Below, in pieces: positions 14,640 through 27,500 of a stretch of DNA of 64,000 nt; positions within the stretch are counted from its first letter, which is position 1, and the number at the start of each line of letters is the position of its first letter. This DNA comes from Malurus cyaneus samueli (lineage: Eukaryota > Chordata > Aves > Passeriformes > Maluridae). The DNA is taken from assembly GCA_009741485.1 (NCBI GenBank), contig CM019215.1, positions 83,315,772-83,379,771 of the forward strand, in the 5' to 3' direction. The notes below the pieces were generated by a model. The model did no database searches and had not been told where the DNA came from. It saw nothing but the letters and a program-made list of their open reading frames with translations. The position numbers and the translations under genes were made by a program.

Positions 14640-14830
14640 TATTCATAGGAGAGAATATTAATTATTATTAATGTTAGAATATTACTGCTTTGCTCTATGC
14701 CTTAGGAGATGACAGTCTCTGTGGTAGCATTAATTAATGTGCAGCTTGGCTGTGTAGGCAGAAAGCAAACAATCTCCTAGCAGGTTATTCATCATTAGCA
14801 TATGGCCTTCCTTCTCATACGGTGCGTTCA
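14640..14830. promoter_or_regulatory. Candidate homeodomain-rich conserved element
   Basis: A repeat-free stretch with TAATTATTATTAATG (about 14659-14673), the palindrome ATTAATTAAT (14729-14738), a TCATTAGCATATGG patch near 14791-14804 and GCAAACAAT (FOX/SOX-like). It resembles developmental non-coding elements but lacks alignment support. Confidence 0.3.
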
Positions 14831-17800
14831 AAGTGATTCTCATCCACTGTACTGCAACCTTGTACTAACCTGATGTTAACAAATTTATAACTTGGAAATT
14901 ATTCCGCTGACATCAATGGTGCTACACCATGCAAAACCTGTTTAAAATTAGGTCCCAGATATTTCAGTTTTAATTTTTAAAATGTGTTCTAAATAGTATT
15001 TACATGCTTCTGTAATTGATGGTTTGGGATTACTTTTCTGTTTCTAGTTCAAAATGAAGGTTTTGTAAAGGTTTTAGTCTGGTTTTCCCCTCTCTTCTTT
15101 TTATACTTAAGTTGCTCCCTTAGGCAATATCACTGATTTCCTATCTTCCCGTTGCAATATTATGAACCAACAGGCAGAGTTGTCTGCCAGTTCATTCTTG
15201 AATAAAGATTCTTTTTAATGCAAGCAGAGCATGCAGGAATCTCCTGCTTTACAAAACTGCTTGTCTAACTGTTTATACAGAGAAAAAAAATACACTAGAA
15301 AATATACTAGAAAAACATTTAAAAAGTGGAAACCACACAAGTTAAAGGAACCTTATTAAGTTACAAAGTCAAATATCTTAAAGCTTGGTAATGCAAGCAT
15401 TACAACATCTTGGTTTGTCGGGATTACCTGCCTGCTTTGTCTAGCCAATAGCCAGAGCATGTGAGATGTTTCATGGATGTTGGACTGCCCAGAAATTTAA
15501 GCAATCCATCCTTAGCAGATCTGTGCTGACCGTGTGCAAGCTGCCACACTTGTGTTTTTCCAAAGGCACCTGAGTTGACCAGGCTGGGGTGAATTTTCAC
15601 CAGAACTGAGAAAACCTACTTGTTTTTGAGGCACAGCTAGGAAATACATTAGGATTAATGCTTTCTAAACTGTCCACAGTTTTCTTTTGGCAGTAGCTGA
15701 GATGTGATGGTGAAATGACACCTAGGAGAGGCGTCCAGGAGCCAGGGATGGAACCTTCAGGTCCCATTTTTCCCTTGTTCCATCCAGCCTGGTGCAAAAA
15801 GTGGCTGGGGCAAGCAGGACCTCTCCAACACACAGGGTCACATGATACACTGTCCTGAGATGAAAAGGAGAAGGAGGTGCAGGTGAACCCACATCCTCCA
15901 AGGCTGCTGGAACACCACTGGAAAGCCCTCGTTAAAGACTGGATAAGGTTCTGGCAGCTCTGTATTGGGAGAAAGCTGAGCCCACCAGCAGCCCAAAAAA
16001 AGCAAGCAAGCATTTTTCCTGTGAAATACTTTCTTGGCAATCTGCTCAGTGACACGAAGGTTAGGGCCATCCTTACTGGTCTCCTGTCAACTATTTTTGC
16101 TTAGAAGGAAGCCCTGGTTGGACAGTTCAGGTGAGACACCTCAGGGGCATGTGTTCATGGGGAGAAGAGCCTCCAAGAAAGGAGAGAGCTTGTCTAAAAT
16201 TTCTGCAGCAGTTCTGTGACAGGCAGGCATCTGAGCCCAACCAGCCTTGGGAACACCAGGAGGAGGAAATGGGTGGGAGGTCGTGGGCAGCAATGAGGGC
16301 TCAGATAGCAACTGCTCCTGCAAATCCAACCTACACGGGTTGTGCATGGCTGGTGTGAGGATACATTTTTAAGAAATGTTTAAGTAGTACCAGAGGCTGT
16401 AGTGTGACCTGTAGATGACTTCTCCATTTGTAACTATGGAATGTAAGGGGCGGGGGGAAGCCATGGAAGTGACACATTTATAACTAATTTAGCTCTTTTG
16501 TAGCAAAACTTTCCTTCCTCACAATTAAAAGGAAATTTCCTAATTTGGCTTGTTTTTTAAAAGTTATTTCCAAGCTTGACAATGATTACTCCTTACCTGG
16601 ATTTAAGATTGCTTTGAACATTTAAGTATGCTGAGTTTTTACTGAAAGTGTTTCGAGAAGAGCTCATTTTGCAGCTCCTATGGCAACAGACCTTGAGCCT
16701 ATGTAAACTAGTAATTTACCTGCTGGTCAGGTGTTACCAGAAACAATATTCTTCTCTCTTCGGTTCCTATGTTACTCCTGCTTTATAGCTGCAAAGAATC
16801 ACAATTGCACTGGGATTTCTTTTTATGGAAAACTGACTTTAATATATCAATTTTCATTTATATGTGATAATGGGATGACCAGTGTACTCTCCTGATTGTT
16901 TTCAAAAGCCAAATAAAGTCTGATGATGTGAAGTTTTAACTCCTACACTGTGCTTTTATAAGCTCACACTTTTCTTTACAGTCACTTTTGGTGAAAGATA
17001 GCCACAGGACAGTCCTTAAAAATCATGGCTGTATTTTATGTAGTGTTATTATATGTCATGCCTTCAGTGGGCAGGAGGAGTATTTCTCAGTTTTAAAACA
17101 GGCAAATCAAAACAATCCTGAAGTCAAGGTAGAAGGAACGTAGCATTATTCTACTCATAAGCCAGTCTCATGATTTTTGAAGGTTTGGGCTTGACAGCTG
17201 ATCACCTTTGTATGTAGCCTGCATTGTGATTTTCTGGAGGTTTTCATGCATTGCAGGGAAGGGAGCCTGAACTTATCCCACCCACTGATGGATCCTGCAC
17301 AGGTTGCTTCAGTATCTGCCTTGAATTAGAGGGATTAGTTTGAACAAGTCCTAATGAATCTCCCAAGATAATATCCCCCGAAAAAGGCAGGAAAGCCTTT
17401 AAAATAAGAAGGTAGTGATGACTTTGCAACATTACACATAGCAAAATTATTTTCATAGGTAGTAGAAGCATGAACAGGAGTAATATTTTTTCCTTCATTC
17501 TACTAGGATTGCTGCACCTCAGTCTCTCCATGACATCAACAGCAGAGCTCCTGCCTGGAGAAGAAAATAGGAAATACAGAGTACTTACATTTTTCCAGTG
17601 AAAATACTTTCTGCCCCAAAAGACCACTTTGGTCTTCCTATTATAAAATGTAAACACGTTTTTATAGTTTGAGTATAACCACGCTTTAAACAGCTGCTGC
17701 CTCTCACCTGTGCTGCAGCTCTGTTTCTGCAGTGAATTAAGGCCTCTCTTCACAGACTGCACATCAATTGCAATTTTTTAAGTGCTTTGGAATCCTTTGG

Positions 17801-18926
17801 GTTGAAAACTATGATATAAATTTAATATATTAAATTGTAAAGAAGAATAAGAGCATTACCAGATGCTGATGGTTGTGTTAAAGCCATGCTGTTAACAGCA
17901 AGTTGGGAGATAGTTACACTTCATCTCTGTAGCAGGTATTACATCGCAAAATCCTTTTCATTAACGGCACATTAAAAGTCATGAGAATGTTTAGCCCCAG
18001 CTAATCCCATGGTACAGCAGTCCAGAACCTGCCTGATTTTATAGCTAGAAATTTTCTTCTAACTTCTCATTGTTCTGGCTTTTTTAGCAAGCTTATATCC
18101 CTCTGCTCTTATACCACAGTTCTTCACTTAATAGTTCTTTTCTTTGATGATGCTGTAGCATCCTCTCCCAAGTGATGGTATAGCACATAGTTGTTTCACC
18201 TCCCAAGTTTTAATCTGGTTGACTAAAGAAATAAAATTTGTGCTTGTTATGTTTCCACACCCCTTGACCATCCTAACAACTTTTCTCTTTATGTGCCTCA
18301 AATCCAGTTTTTCTTTTAACAACATTACCAAGAGTAGTTCTTGAATACTGCACAGTATTTGAAATAAAAGACACATCAGTTAGTGTCTCATACACTAGCA
18401 GTAATGCTCCCCTACTTTGGCTGGAAACAGCTCATACTACACACACATAGAGATTATGTTTCCCTTCATGATTGCATCACACTTGTGATTCACAGTCACC
18501 TGTGATGAACTCATACCACCAGGTTCTTCTTTACACCAGTTGTTTCAGAATACAGGGAGCCTTTTGTTTTCAGTCTCTAAGTGAATTATCTCAAGCTTTT
18601 TCCTCTTGACTCTCAACTCTTCCATGGTGGCAGACTTCAAGCTGAGTCAGTTTTTCCTTCTAACCTGAGCCTCGCCTGTACTGATGTTCCTCAAATTTAA
18701 GTCATCATCAACCTTCTTCAGCTTGTTTGTAATATTTTTGGCCTAATAAAAAGTGACTGTAATGATTCTTAAGGCTGATAGTGACAAGCACAACCAACAA
18801 CTTCATGCCAGCCAAAGATTTCCCCTTTTCTTACCTGTTACCACCCCCTTCATACATGCTATTATTCCTCTGCTGTACCTCATCTTCTCCAGCTCAGCTC
18901 TTACTGCAGTTACTAGAAGGATAAAG

Positions 18927-19150
18927 CATAGAATCAGTGAATAGTTTGGGTTTGAAATGACTTCTGAGATCACTTGAGTCCAGGCATTAACCCATCATTG
19001 CCATGGCGACCACTAAACCATATCCCCAAGTGCCATGTCTACTTGTTTTTTTGAACACTTTCAGGGATAGCATCTCCACTCCACGATTAGCCAAAATAGC
19101 CTATATTGTTCCCTGTCATGCCACAGCTCAATCGCTCTTACTAGCAAATG
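18927..19150 (-). mobile_element. CR1-like LINE fragment, old and diverged
   Basis: Reading the minus strand, the element ends in a diverged version of the CR1 terminus (plus strand: ATAGAATCAGTGAATAGTTT). The body contains CTAAACCATATCCCCAAGTG, then TTTTTTTGAACACTTTCAGG, typical of avian CR1 subfamilies. Many substitutions mark it as an old insertion. The right boundary is approximate. Confidence 0.8.
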
Positions 19151-20949
19151 TAGCGTAAAAGCTGCTCATATTCTTCAATATTTTTCTATAACCCATGAGA
19201 CAGAAGTACCTTTTGTAGTGACAGGTCATGGCTATGTAAATCAATATTAGTTTAGAAATTTTGCAGTAAAAAATTCTTTTTCCATTTTTTTTCCTCTCTA
19301 AATTTGTAGTCAGGGTCACTGGATTTGTTCTGTCTGTCTGATCCCAAAAGGAGAGAAACAGAGATGCTTTCTGCAAGGCAAGCAATTTGTACAAGTCTGC
19401 TTTTAATGCTGAGTTTAAGTTTTTCCATTTAAATATGTACTTATAAATATTTACTTACTTGCAAAAAAAAAGACTCTGCTTTAATTTGAACACAAAAGAA
19501 CTCTACATTATGTTCTAGATTGCTTTCTGTGTCTATGTTATGTAAAATTGTGCACCAGGTTATTTTTTTTTCCTTACCTGCATTTCCTTCTGCAGTGGCA
19601 TTTGTTTAACAAAAGTCAGATGCTACTGCTTCTAAGAGTAACCAAGGTAGGAACTCAGGTAAATTAGTTCTTAAATAAGCTTTTCCATAATTTTTGAAGT
19701 AGCAGTATTTTTTTGTTGGATTGGGTTTTTATGCTAGTTTTGGAGTTGTTTTTTGTAGTCCAAATTTTTTTTGCATGGATATTCTTGTTTAATTAGATTT
19801 CAAAACAGTAAAATAAGCTAGAAATCTTTTTGTTGGCTTTTTGTGCTTTCTGTTTCAGTGCTCTGAAGCATGTTCTACATAAGCACGGCACCATCACAGT
19901 TTGTTTAATGTGCTGCTTGTTCTTTGCATTTCTAGCAGCAGTTCCGCTGCCTGTTTGGTTACACTAGTATAACCAACAGACAGCACAAAAATTCTGTTTT
20001 AAGATGAATCATGTCACTCCTGGATATTTCTTCAATTTTTCCCATTTTTGGATCAGAGGTTTAGTTTTGCAGAGCTTTGACTACTCCTATATTTCTGCTA
20101 AAATTAGCAAGAACCTGCTCTACTTCAAGTGTACTTTTCTGCATTGGGGCCAGAGCATTTGCAACCTAGCGAGGAGAAGATCCACATTCTGCTGGTTTAT
20201 CCCCCACTGTGTCACAAATATTTGCAGTACCAAAGCACTGATTTAGCATTCCATGGAAGGCAATACAGCTGAGTACATGATGGTACTTTCATTCTTAGAG
20301 TTCCCCTTTATTCAGCCTAGCCAAGCTTTGTTGGCCATATGCTGTACCATATGCTATAGCTCATGTGCTGCTACACAGAAACTTTTGATAGGATTATCTG
20401 AATTATCCTCAATGTAAAATAGACCAGACTTTATTAAAAATAAATCTGAAATGCCAGAGTAAAGATGCTCATATTTCATGGGAGATCTCAGATAGGTGAT
20501 GTATCTGGATGAGCTTTGATTTGTGGAGTGCTGGGGAGGAGTTCTTTTTATTAGGAGGTGAATTCAGTTTGAGGGGTTTTCTTATTTGTTTTGGTTTTTT
20601 AACTCTAAATCTCAGTATTCGGGAACAACAGTGTGAAACAAACACAAACCTGTTGTATTTTTTAAAACTATTCTAGTCCTTTTTCCAACTCCTCTTGTGC
20701 TGACATTCTACAAACTGATTTTCTAAAAGGACTGTCACCATCAATTTTGCTTTTTTAAAGGACTTTAATTCTTTCAGCATGTCCATATGGTTTTATAAAG
20801 CCCCAGATACATGGCAAATCCCCTTGGTGTTGTAAGACAAGATTGCTGTTAAAAAATGTTTAGGCTTAGTCAGCTTCTTCTCACTACTGAAGTCATGAGG
20901 GACTCTGGGAAATGGTGTTTATACTAAGCTTAAATTGATAGGGCAAGTT

Positions 20950-21500
20950 TAATGCAATCAGGTCAAAGGTACAACTGCTTAGCTAGTCTCATCAACCACT
21001 CGGGTTTCAGCATCAGTTTATAAGAAAAGGCCTGTAATGATAACATCTGGCTGCGAGCGCATGGGCTGCATTCTCCGTGCGGTGATTGAATGTAATTTAA
21101 TGGTGGGGAGGAGCAAAGCGAAGGGCAGCTCCGTTCCTGAATTATGATCCCCGGTAGATAAGGTACAACTGCCACACTTTGATCACCCTGCTATCAATTC
21201 ACTTGATGAAGAGCCTTTCTCTGCTATAACCTGGATGGACATGTCTTCCTTGGAGGAAGGAGTGCAGTCCACTGAAAAGGCTCCGGAGGGGGGATGTCAT
21301 GGCCAGGACAAAACGTGGAGGTTTCCGAGCGTGTACGTGTGTGGCTGATTGCTGGCCAGGCGTTACTTTGAGCGAGTGCTGAGTGACCCGGGACAGCGCC
21401 GAGGAAATGTGCTAGACAGAATAACGGATTGGGCTGCCCTCCTAATGTGAGAAAGCATAATGCTCAATTACACGTTTCCTGCCTTGCACTGTCCAAGTTG
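20950..21500. promoter_or_regulatory. CpG-retaining intronic element, candidate enhancer
   Basis: In an intron otherwise poor in CpG, this interval keeps many CpG sites (clusters around 21050-21080, 21110-21160, 21280-21440). It also contains AATCAGGTCAAAGGT (nuclear-receptor-like half site), TAATTTAATGG, GGTAGATAAGG (GATA) and CTCAATTACACG. CpG retention outside promoters often marks hypomethylated regulatory DNA. No ORF or repeat explains it. Confidence 0.4.
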
Positions 21501-22016
21501 GTGTGTGGCAACTTAAATATTCAAGATTACTGCCAGGCAGACCCCAAAATATATACTCATTAGGAGAGTGTAGATACCGAAGACATCCTGAGGGATTTTA
21601 ATCACAGGCAAGTCTGGTCTGCTGATCCTAATTCAGACCCTAAGAGGGACTTTGGCATGCAGAATATGTCTGGGTTTGCTGGCCAGATAAGTTTGACAAC
21701 AAGTAGATATTGTCTTCTTTGCCTTATTTGTATTATATTTAAAATTTCCTATTATATCATTTCAATTTAATTTGTGAAAAAGTTTCTATATTTTGCTCCA
21801 CATTAGCTGAAATTTTGTTAAATGTCTGTCCCCAGCTGAAGAATTTGGAAAGTTTCAATCAGAATAATCACAGAAAAAGAAATTTAAATGGCTTGTTGCC
21901 AATTGTCATTGGTGGCAACCTGCTTTGAGGCAGGGACTTCAAATGAAGTGATGCTGTGATTTGTATGTCACCGACATGCTTTTTTTTTCCTGTGAAGGAA
22001 GAGTAAAACAGCAAGG

Positions 22017-22043
22017 AAAAAAAAAAAAAAAAAAAAAAAAAAA
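22017..22043 (+). repeat. Poly-A tract, 27 bases
   Basis: An uninterrupted A run followed by a second A-rich patch to about 22060. No retroposed gene is recognised upstream. Confidence 0.93.
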
Positions 22044-22699
22044 GCCAAAAAAAAAACAAACCACGATTTGCACACACTTAGCAAAAAATCTGTAATTTTT
22101 CCAGGTAAAATGGCAGATTATTTATATCATGTTCAATGTATTCAGCCTTCTGATGATGCTAAATGAGACATGTCTTTTTCTGACAATCATCAAGCATGCT
22201 CCCTTCATCCTCCATCATACCATCAAGTTGCACTGAATGAATCTGAGCCAACACATGGCATTTTTTGTGGTTAGAGGAACCACTTGTTACAGAAGATCAA
22301 CATTGTCTCTCTTCCCAAGTTTGCTTATACTATTTTGTTTATGCTGAGGCAACACAGACCTCAAAGCCTGCAAGGTTAGTGATTATCTGACCTAACAGTT
22401 TTCAGCAAAGGTCTCGTTAAATTTCCTTGGGTTGCAAACAAAACAGGGAAGCAGGTTCTCAGCTACATCTGTCACCCAAAAAAGGAGCATACTCTCCTTT
22501 GTCTCAAAGAGCACGTGTGGGTGGGCTGGCTGTGACTGACAACATGAAGATCCATAACAGCCAATGTGGGACCCAAATGTTGAATATACCCAGCCTCATT
22601 TCAGCCCACAAGCCTTTGTAATCGCATATGGCACAAGCTTTACTTTGGATGGGATCAAGCATTTTTTCCATTTTATCTACACATGCATGGGAACTGTTC

Positions 22700-22720
22700 C
22701 CATAAGGATGTTCCTTATGG
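22700..22720. repeat. Short hairpin: 9-base arms, 3-base loop
   Basis: CCATAAGGA, loop TGT, TCCTTATGG. Perfect arms in unique intronic DNA. Too short and isolated to be called an RNA gene. Confidence 0.85.
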
Positions 22721-24289
22721 TGTGTTTACACTGGGTTTGCTGATGTTCAGGTTGGGATGCCTGTCATCCATGCCAAACAAACATAGGACCATTCTTGATA
22801 GTCAGCAGATCTCTGTGTATCCTACAATCATTTGTTAGGAAAATTTGACATACAGCCTAGGTTGGTAAGATCTGACACTCCTTTTGAGGAACCAAAACCC
22901 AGGGAGACCATTCAGTTTGCCACAGATAGGTGACAGGACAAACCATGAGGTCTGACTCCCAGACCTGCTGTCTAATCCTGAGATAGCATAGTCCTGTTTC
23001 TGGGCCAAGGCACATCCTGGTGTAAGATCAGCTCTTGTAAGCTATAAAGAATAAGCACTCTTTTATCTTGATACATCTATTTTACTGTGGTAATTATAAA
23101 CCAGGTAGTAAACCACTTTCTAATGGCACAGAAAGCAGTCAGCCAAAGCATGGCTCACAATTCTTCCACAGCTTTGAACTGTCTCCGTGGGTTTCAGTGC
23201 TCAGCTTAGCACGTGTAATGCGTCTGCTCATACGGATGGGATGGGGCCCTGCTTAAAGCGGTAATGATTATATACACCATGCTTCTAAATGCATAAACTG
23301 CTTTTGAACATACTGGAAAAGCTAAAATACCAACTGCTAAACCAATGAATCATACTTTGTAAAGGGACTGTTTTTATATATAATGTATAAAATCCAACTG
23401 TATATGTATAGGCAGAGTGAATACTTACACATCACATATGTAAGATATAAATGATCCTGATGCACATGACTGAAGTAAATTATGTTAATGCTCCAGTTAG
23501 AACTATTTCTACATTAATTTCAAAATGTTTTTGTTATAGTGTAGATTCAATGTCAGGAAGATGAAGGAATCTGGGCTTTTAACTGCAACCTCCACATTGC
23601 AGTGTGACTCTATGGGGATGTTCAAATTTAAACATTTGGTTTAAGCATTAAACACTTACATTTTCTTTTAATTCCTAGGCCTGTGTAAAAGCAGATTGAG
23701 AAATGGTTTACAGTACTTCCTACTGGGGGCTTCCACACAGACAATGTCAGAAATGACGTCACTTTTTTGCTAGTTACTTTTATTATTTTTCAAGAGAAAT
23801 CTTTAAAATGCCAGCATGTAATTTTCATGATGACAAGTTATAACTTTTATGAAAGGTCAGTTTTTCTTTTAAGAGAAAGATGCTTTCATCCCACCTCCAA
23901 GCTAGTGGACTCTATCAAGGGAAGTTGGCATCTGTCCCAAGTCTTGCCAGTCCTGAAAGGTGTGGAAAGATTAATCACTAGAGGTGGTTGTTATGTTCTT
24001 GGCTACCCTTTCTCCATATTCAGAGCTTGTGATGAAGGGTCTTGCAATTGGTCTCTTGGTGAATGGACCTATCTGCTGGAAGGGTGGTCTTACCCATGGT
24101 GTCACTTTCAAGTAAGGAGACGTCCTGATTTTTTTCTTATTTCATGCTCCAAGTATCTCTTCCCAGGTAAAGAACCAAGGAGAGAAGGCAGCCTTCATGC
24201 TCCTCTGCTGCCGGTGGCATTAGACACCATCTTGAAGACTTTGCACTTGGGAGAGGGAGTAGCTAGCACATAGTCAGTAATGGTGATGG

Positions 24290-24560
24290 GGCAAAAAACA
24301 GAGTAGGAGAAGTCTCAGTGGATAAGTGTGAAAGATAAAACTTCAGAGAAATGGGAAAGGGAAGAAACAGCAGAAGTCTGAAAACACTGGTAGGACAAAT
24401 GGAATATATGTTAAAGAAAGTCTTATGAGGGAGAGAGAGGTAGATAAATGCAGGTGATTTAGAGGGGGATATGGCAAGTGGAAAAGAAGTGTTCAATGAA
24501 GGAAACAAAAACCGCCAAGGGGAAATTAAGAGATGATGATTTCTTAAAAGGGAAGATAAA
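24290..24560 (+). repeat. Purine-rich stretch
   Basis: The plus strand is strongly biased to A and G (GGGAGAGAGAGG, AAGGGAAGAAACAG and similar). It is not a simple repeat with a fixed unit. Similar bias occurs at about 34120-34280 and 38010-38420. No gene is supported. Confidence 0.6.
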
Positions 24561-27500
24561 TATACATAGAACTTAGGGAGGGGTATAAGGAATATTTTTA
24601 AGAGTATTTGTGGCACTTAAGTACAAAGCTGTATTAATAAAAAAATTTTCACTGTCCATCAGTGAGAGCTGAAGTGTCATGCTTACACCAACTTTATAAA
24701 ACAAATTGAGGAATGCAGCAATTGAGAACAAAATGGAGTTTGGAGGACCAGTGTGATGGACAAAGGAAGCAATCAGACATAATTTGGTTAGGTTTCACGT
24801 CATGTCACGTTTACAGCAGACTCTGCCTTCCATTGAGTAGAATAATCAATATCCCCATCTATGGCCATCTGCAGCAGTATCTGCAAGGATAGGTAAATCC
24901 AGCCTTATGTTCCCTCAGTCTGAGCTGGGCATGTTGACTAAGACAGCTGTAACACACAGTTCTCTCCTCCTCAGAGTGGCATGAGCTCTGTGAGAGTTCA
25001 TGGTTGCTTTGTCTCCTTGTGTCAGGTCCTTCTGTGGTCTCCAGGCTCTTGGAAAGGTACCCCTCTTGTAGGACACTCCTCTGATTTTCAGCTACTTGAG
25101 TGTACTGCAACCTGTACTCTTGGATAGTTTGCTGTAGCGTTTCCATGCATAAATTATAGGGGAAATAAACAAAAGCATGTGGATTTGGTACAAGCTAATT
25201 CGTATTTTTAAATAGAATGTAATTTGCTATTGGCAAATTATTCTCATTTATCCTAGTTTCATTTGTTTAAACAATGTGAGTAGAGTTATTCATGTGCAAA
25301 GGAGTTGGCTGCCAAATCCACTAATAAATCTGGCTGCTGAACACAGCATTTGGAAATGGAGTTACTTGCTGTTCTCATTTCATAGTATGCTAATTTCCAC
25401 GAAACCCCACTATGATATTAGAGAAAATTATGGCTTCTCCTGGAGAAAAAGCAAAAAGAAATTATTAATCTGCCAGTATTGTACAAGAGCTAGCAGAATA
25501 ATGTAGTGAGCAAAACGTATTTGCTGGACTGTGCCCTTTTGACCTGTGTATTTAAGATCCAATTCTGAGTATTTGTATTCATCTGATTTTAGGGCTTTCC
25601 CTTAGAAGTTCTTGACAGTGCTCCAGCTCTTTTGTGTATATGGGCATGTGGCTACAATAACTGTATAAATCTTTGCCAGGCTTAAAAATTCTGGGTTAGG
25701 GGATGCCACATGCTTCAACACTGAAGTGGCTCCAGTGTTTTAATTATCTCTCTAGAATATCACAGTGGTATTATCTTCATAAGAGAGCTGTGGGCTGCCC
25801 TGGCATCCTGCCAGCAGCCCAAGAACACATGTACATGAAATGGGCCATATTGTCACCCTCGGACTGAGCACGAGGGCGTGTCCTGCAGAGCGTGCAGGTC
25901 CCAGCACGCAGTGAGCCACCTCAGTGCCAGCAGACACACCAGGAACTCGGCATTTTCTGCAGCCCAGGTACCAAGCATCATTCCAGCTGCACCACTTGCA
26001 TGCTAAGCAAGCAGTTAAAAAAAAACCCAGCAGTGCAGCCAGTGTAATTATCTTTCATCTCACCTGAGTTCAAAAGCAGGGCTTTCCCACTGCCACTCTG
26101 TTTTCTTTGCCGTCTGCTCCAGAACCACTTTGGCTGTTGGTGGTTTATGTGGAAAATTAAAGGGGGAATGACTGTCAAAGCTTCCTAATGACATCTAGGG
26201 GTTCTTTTATATGCTAAGTCATTCATTTACAATTTAAAAGCATGATGACATCGTATATATAATAGCCATATAGGACTACCTGCATGTTTGCAAATAAATT
26301 TTAGAATTCATGACAATCTTTTTTTTCTCATGCCAAAGATTATTAAATAATTCAGGTCCATTTTCTCTAAGAACTTTCCCTGTAAATGCACTGCCTCTCT
26401 CTGTTAATTGCTAATAGACAAGAGTCCACGGATACCTGTGTGTTGCTTTTATTTTTTAATTATTTACAAATTACAATAGAAGAATCCTGAAAAGAATTAT
26501 TATGGGAAATTATTTTCTATCAACTCTCTATACATTTTCAAATAAAAAGTAACATTTCAGCTCTGCCTAGGGAGTCCTTGAAAGAATGGTATTGAGCTAT
26601 TATAATTTCAGGTCAATAACATCTCTTTTCTGAGTGCCACTTACAGTATAAATGTTGCCTATTTATCTCTTCCTGCCTTGTTGCTGTGGGTTTTTGGCTT
26701 ATTGACACTGTACGAAGTATCTGTATTTCACACATTCCAAAAACTTCGTATCACTGTAGCATACTTCATTAGCTAACCAAGACTGAAACCAGGCAATTCC
26801 TTTTCCTTATATATGGAGCTGATGTTAAATAAACATGAAAAGTGAAACAGAAATATGCTAAAACATGCTTTTATCATTTTATTACTTTGATTATATCTCT
26901 GTGCCTGGCTGTATCCTCGTCTGACTCTGATACAGGGTGTACTTCCACTTTCACTCATGTAAATGCACATGTAGTATGCTAAAAGGAAGACCTACTCGTT
27001 TGTGGGTTGGGTTTTTTTTAAGGCTAGCAAAAATTACATCAATTTAGACCACGTTTAGGACTTCAAAAAGACAATCTGTACCATGAAGTGTCTCTCTACA
27101 TGATTTTGTTTCACTTTTAGGAAAGGAAGTTAGTGCATCCGTTCACTGCTAGCATTCGTGAATTTGCATATAATGTAAGATCAGTATACAATATCTCTGA
27201 AATATCTGAGGGTGCACCAAGCTTTGTATTTGAAATTAAGCCGACATCCTGTCCTGATCAAGTAATGGTGTTCAGCTCTGTGAACTGCGTTTAGCAGTGG
27301 ACACTTGCCATGAAGCAGGAGTTTAATTCCCTGCTAGTATGCAATATTCCACTTGCAGAGTAAGTGTTGCCAGTAATGATTTCTGCAAACCAAAGGGGTG
27401 GTCAGAGTTGTCTTTGCAGAAGAATGGGAAACACAATCCTCAGTTTCTAGCAGGTGAAATATGACCTTCTTAATCAAGGTGATCCACTGCATGTCTATTT

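Noticed and set aside
17244..17762. 172-codon minus-strand ORF and others of 150-170 codons (13466-13939, 23767-24273)
   Set aside because: Isolated ORFs without domain, splice context or codon bias; expected by chance in 64 kb.
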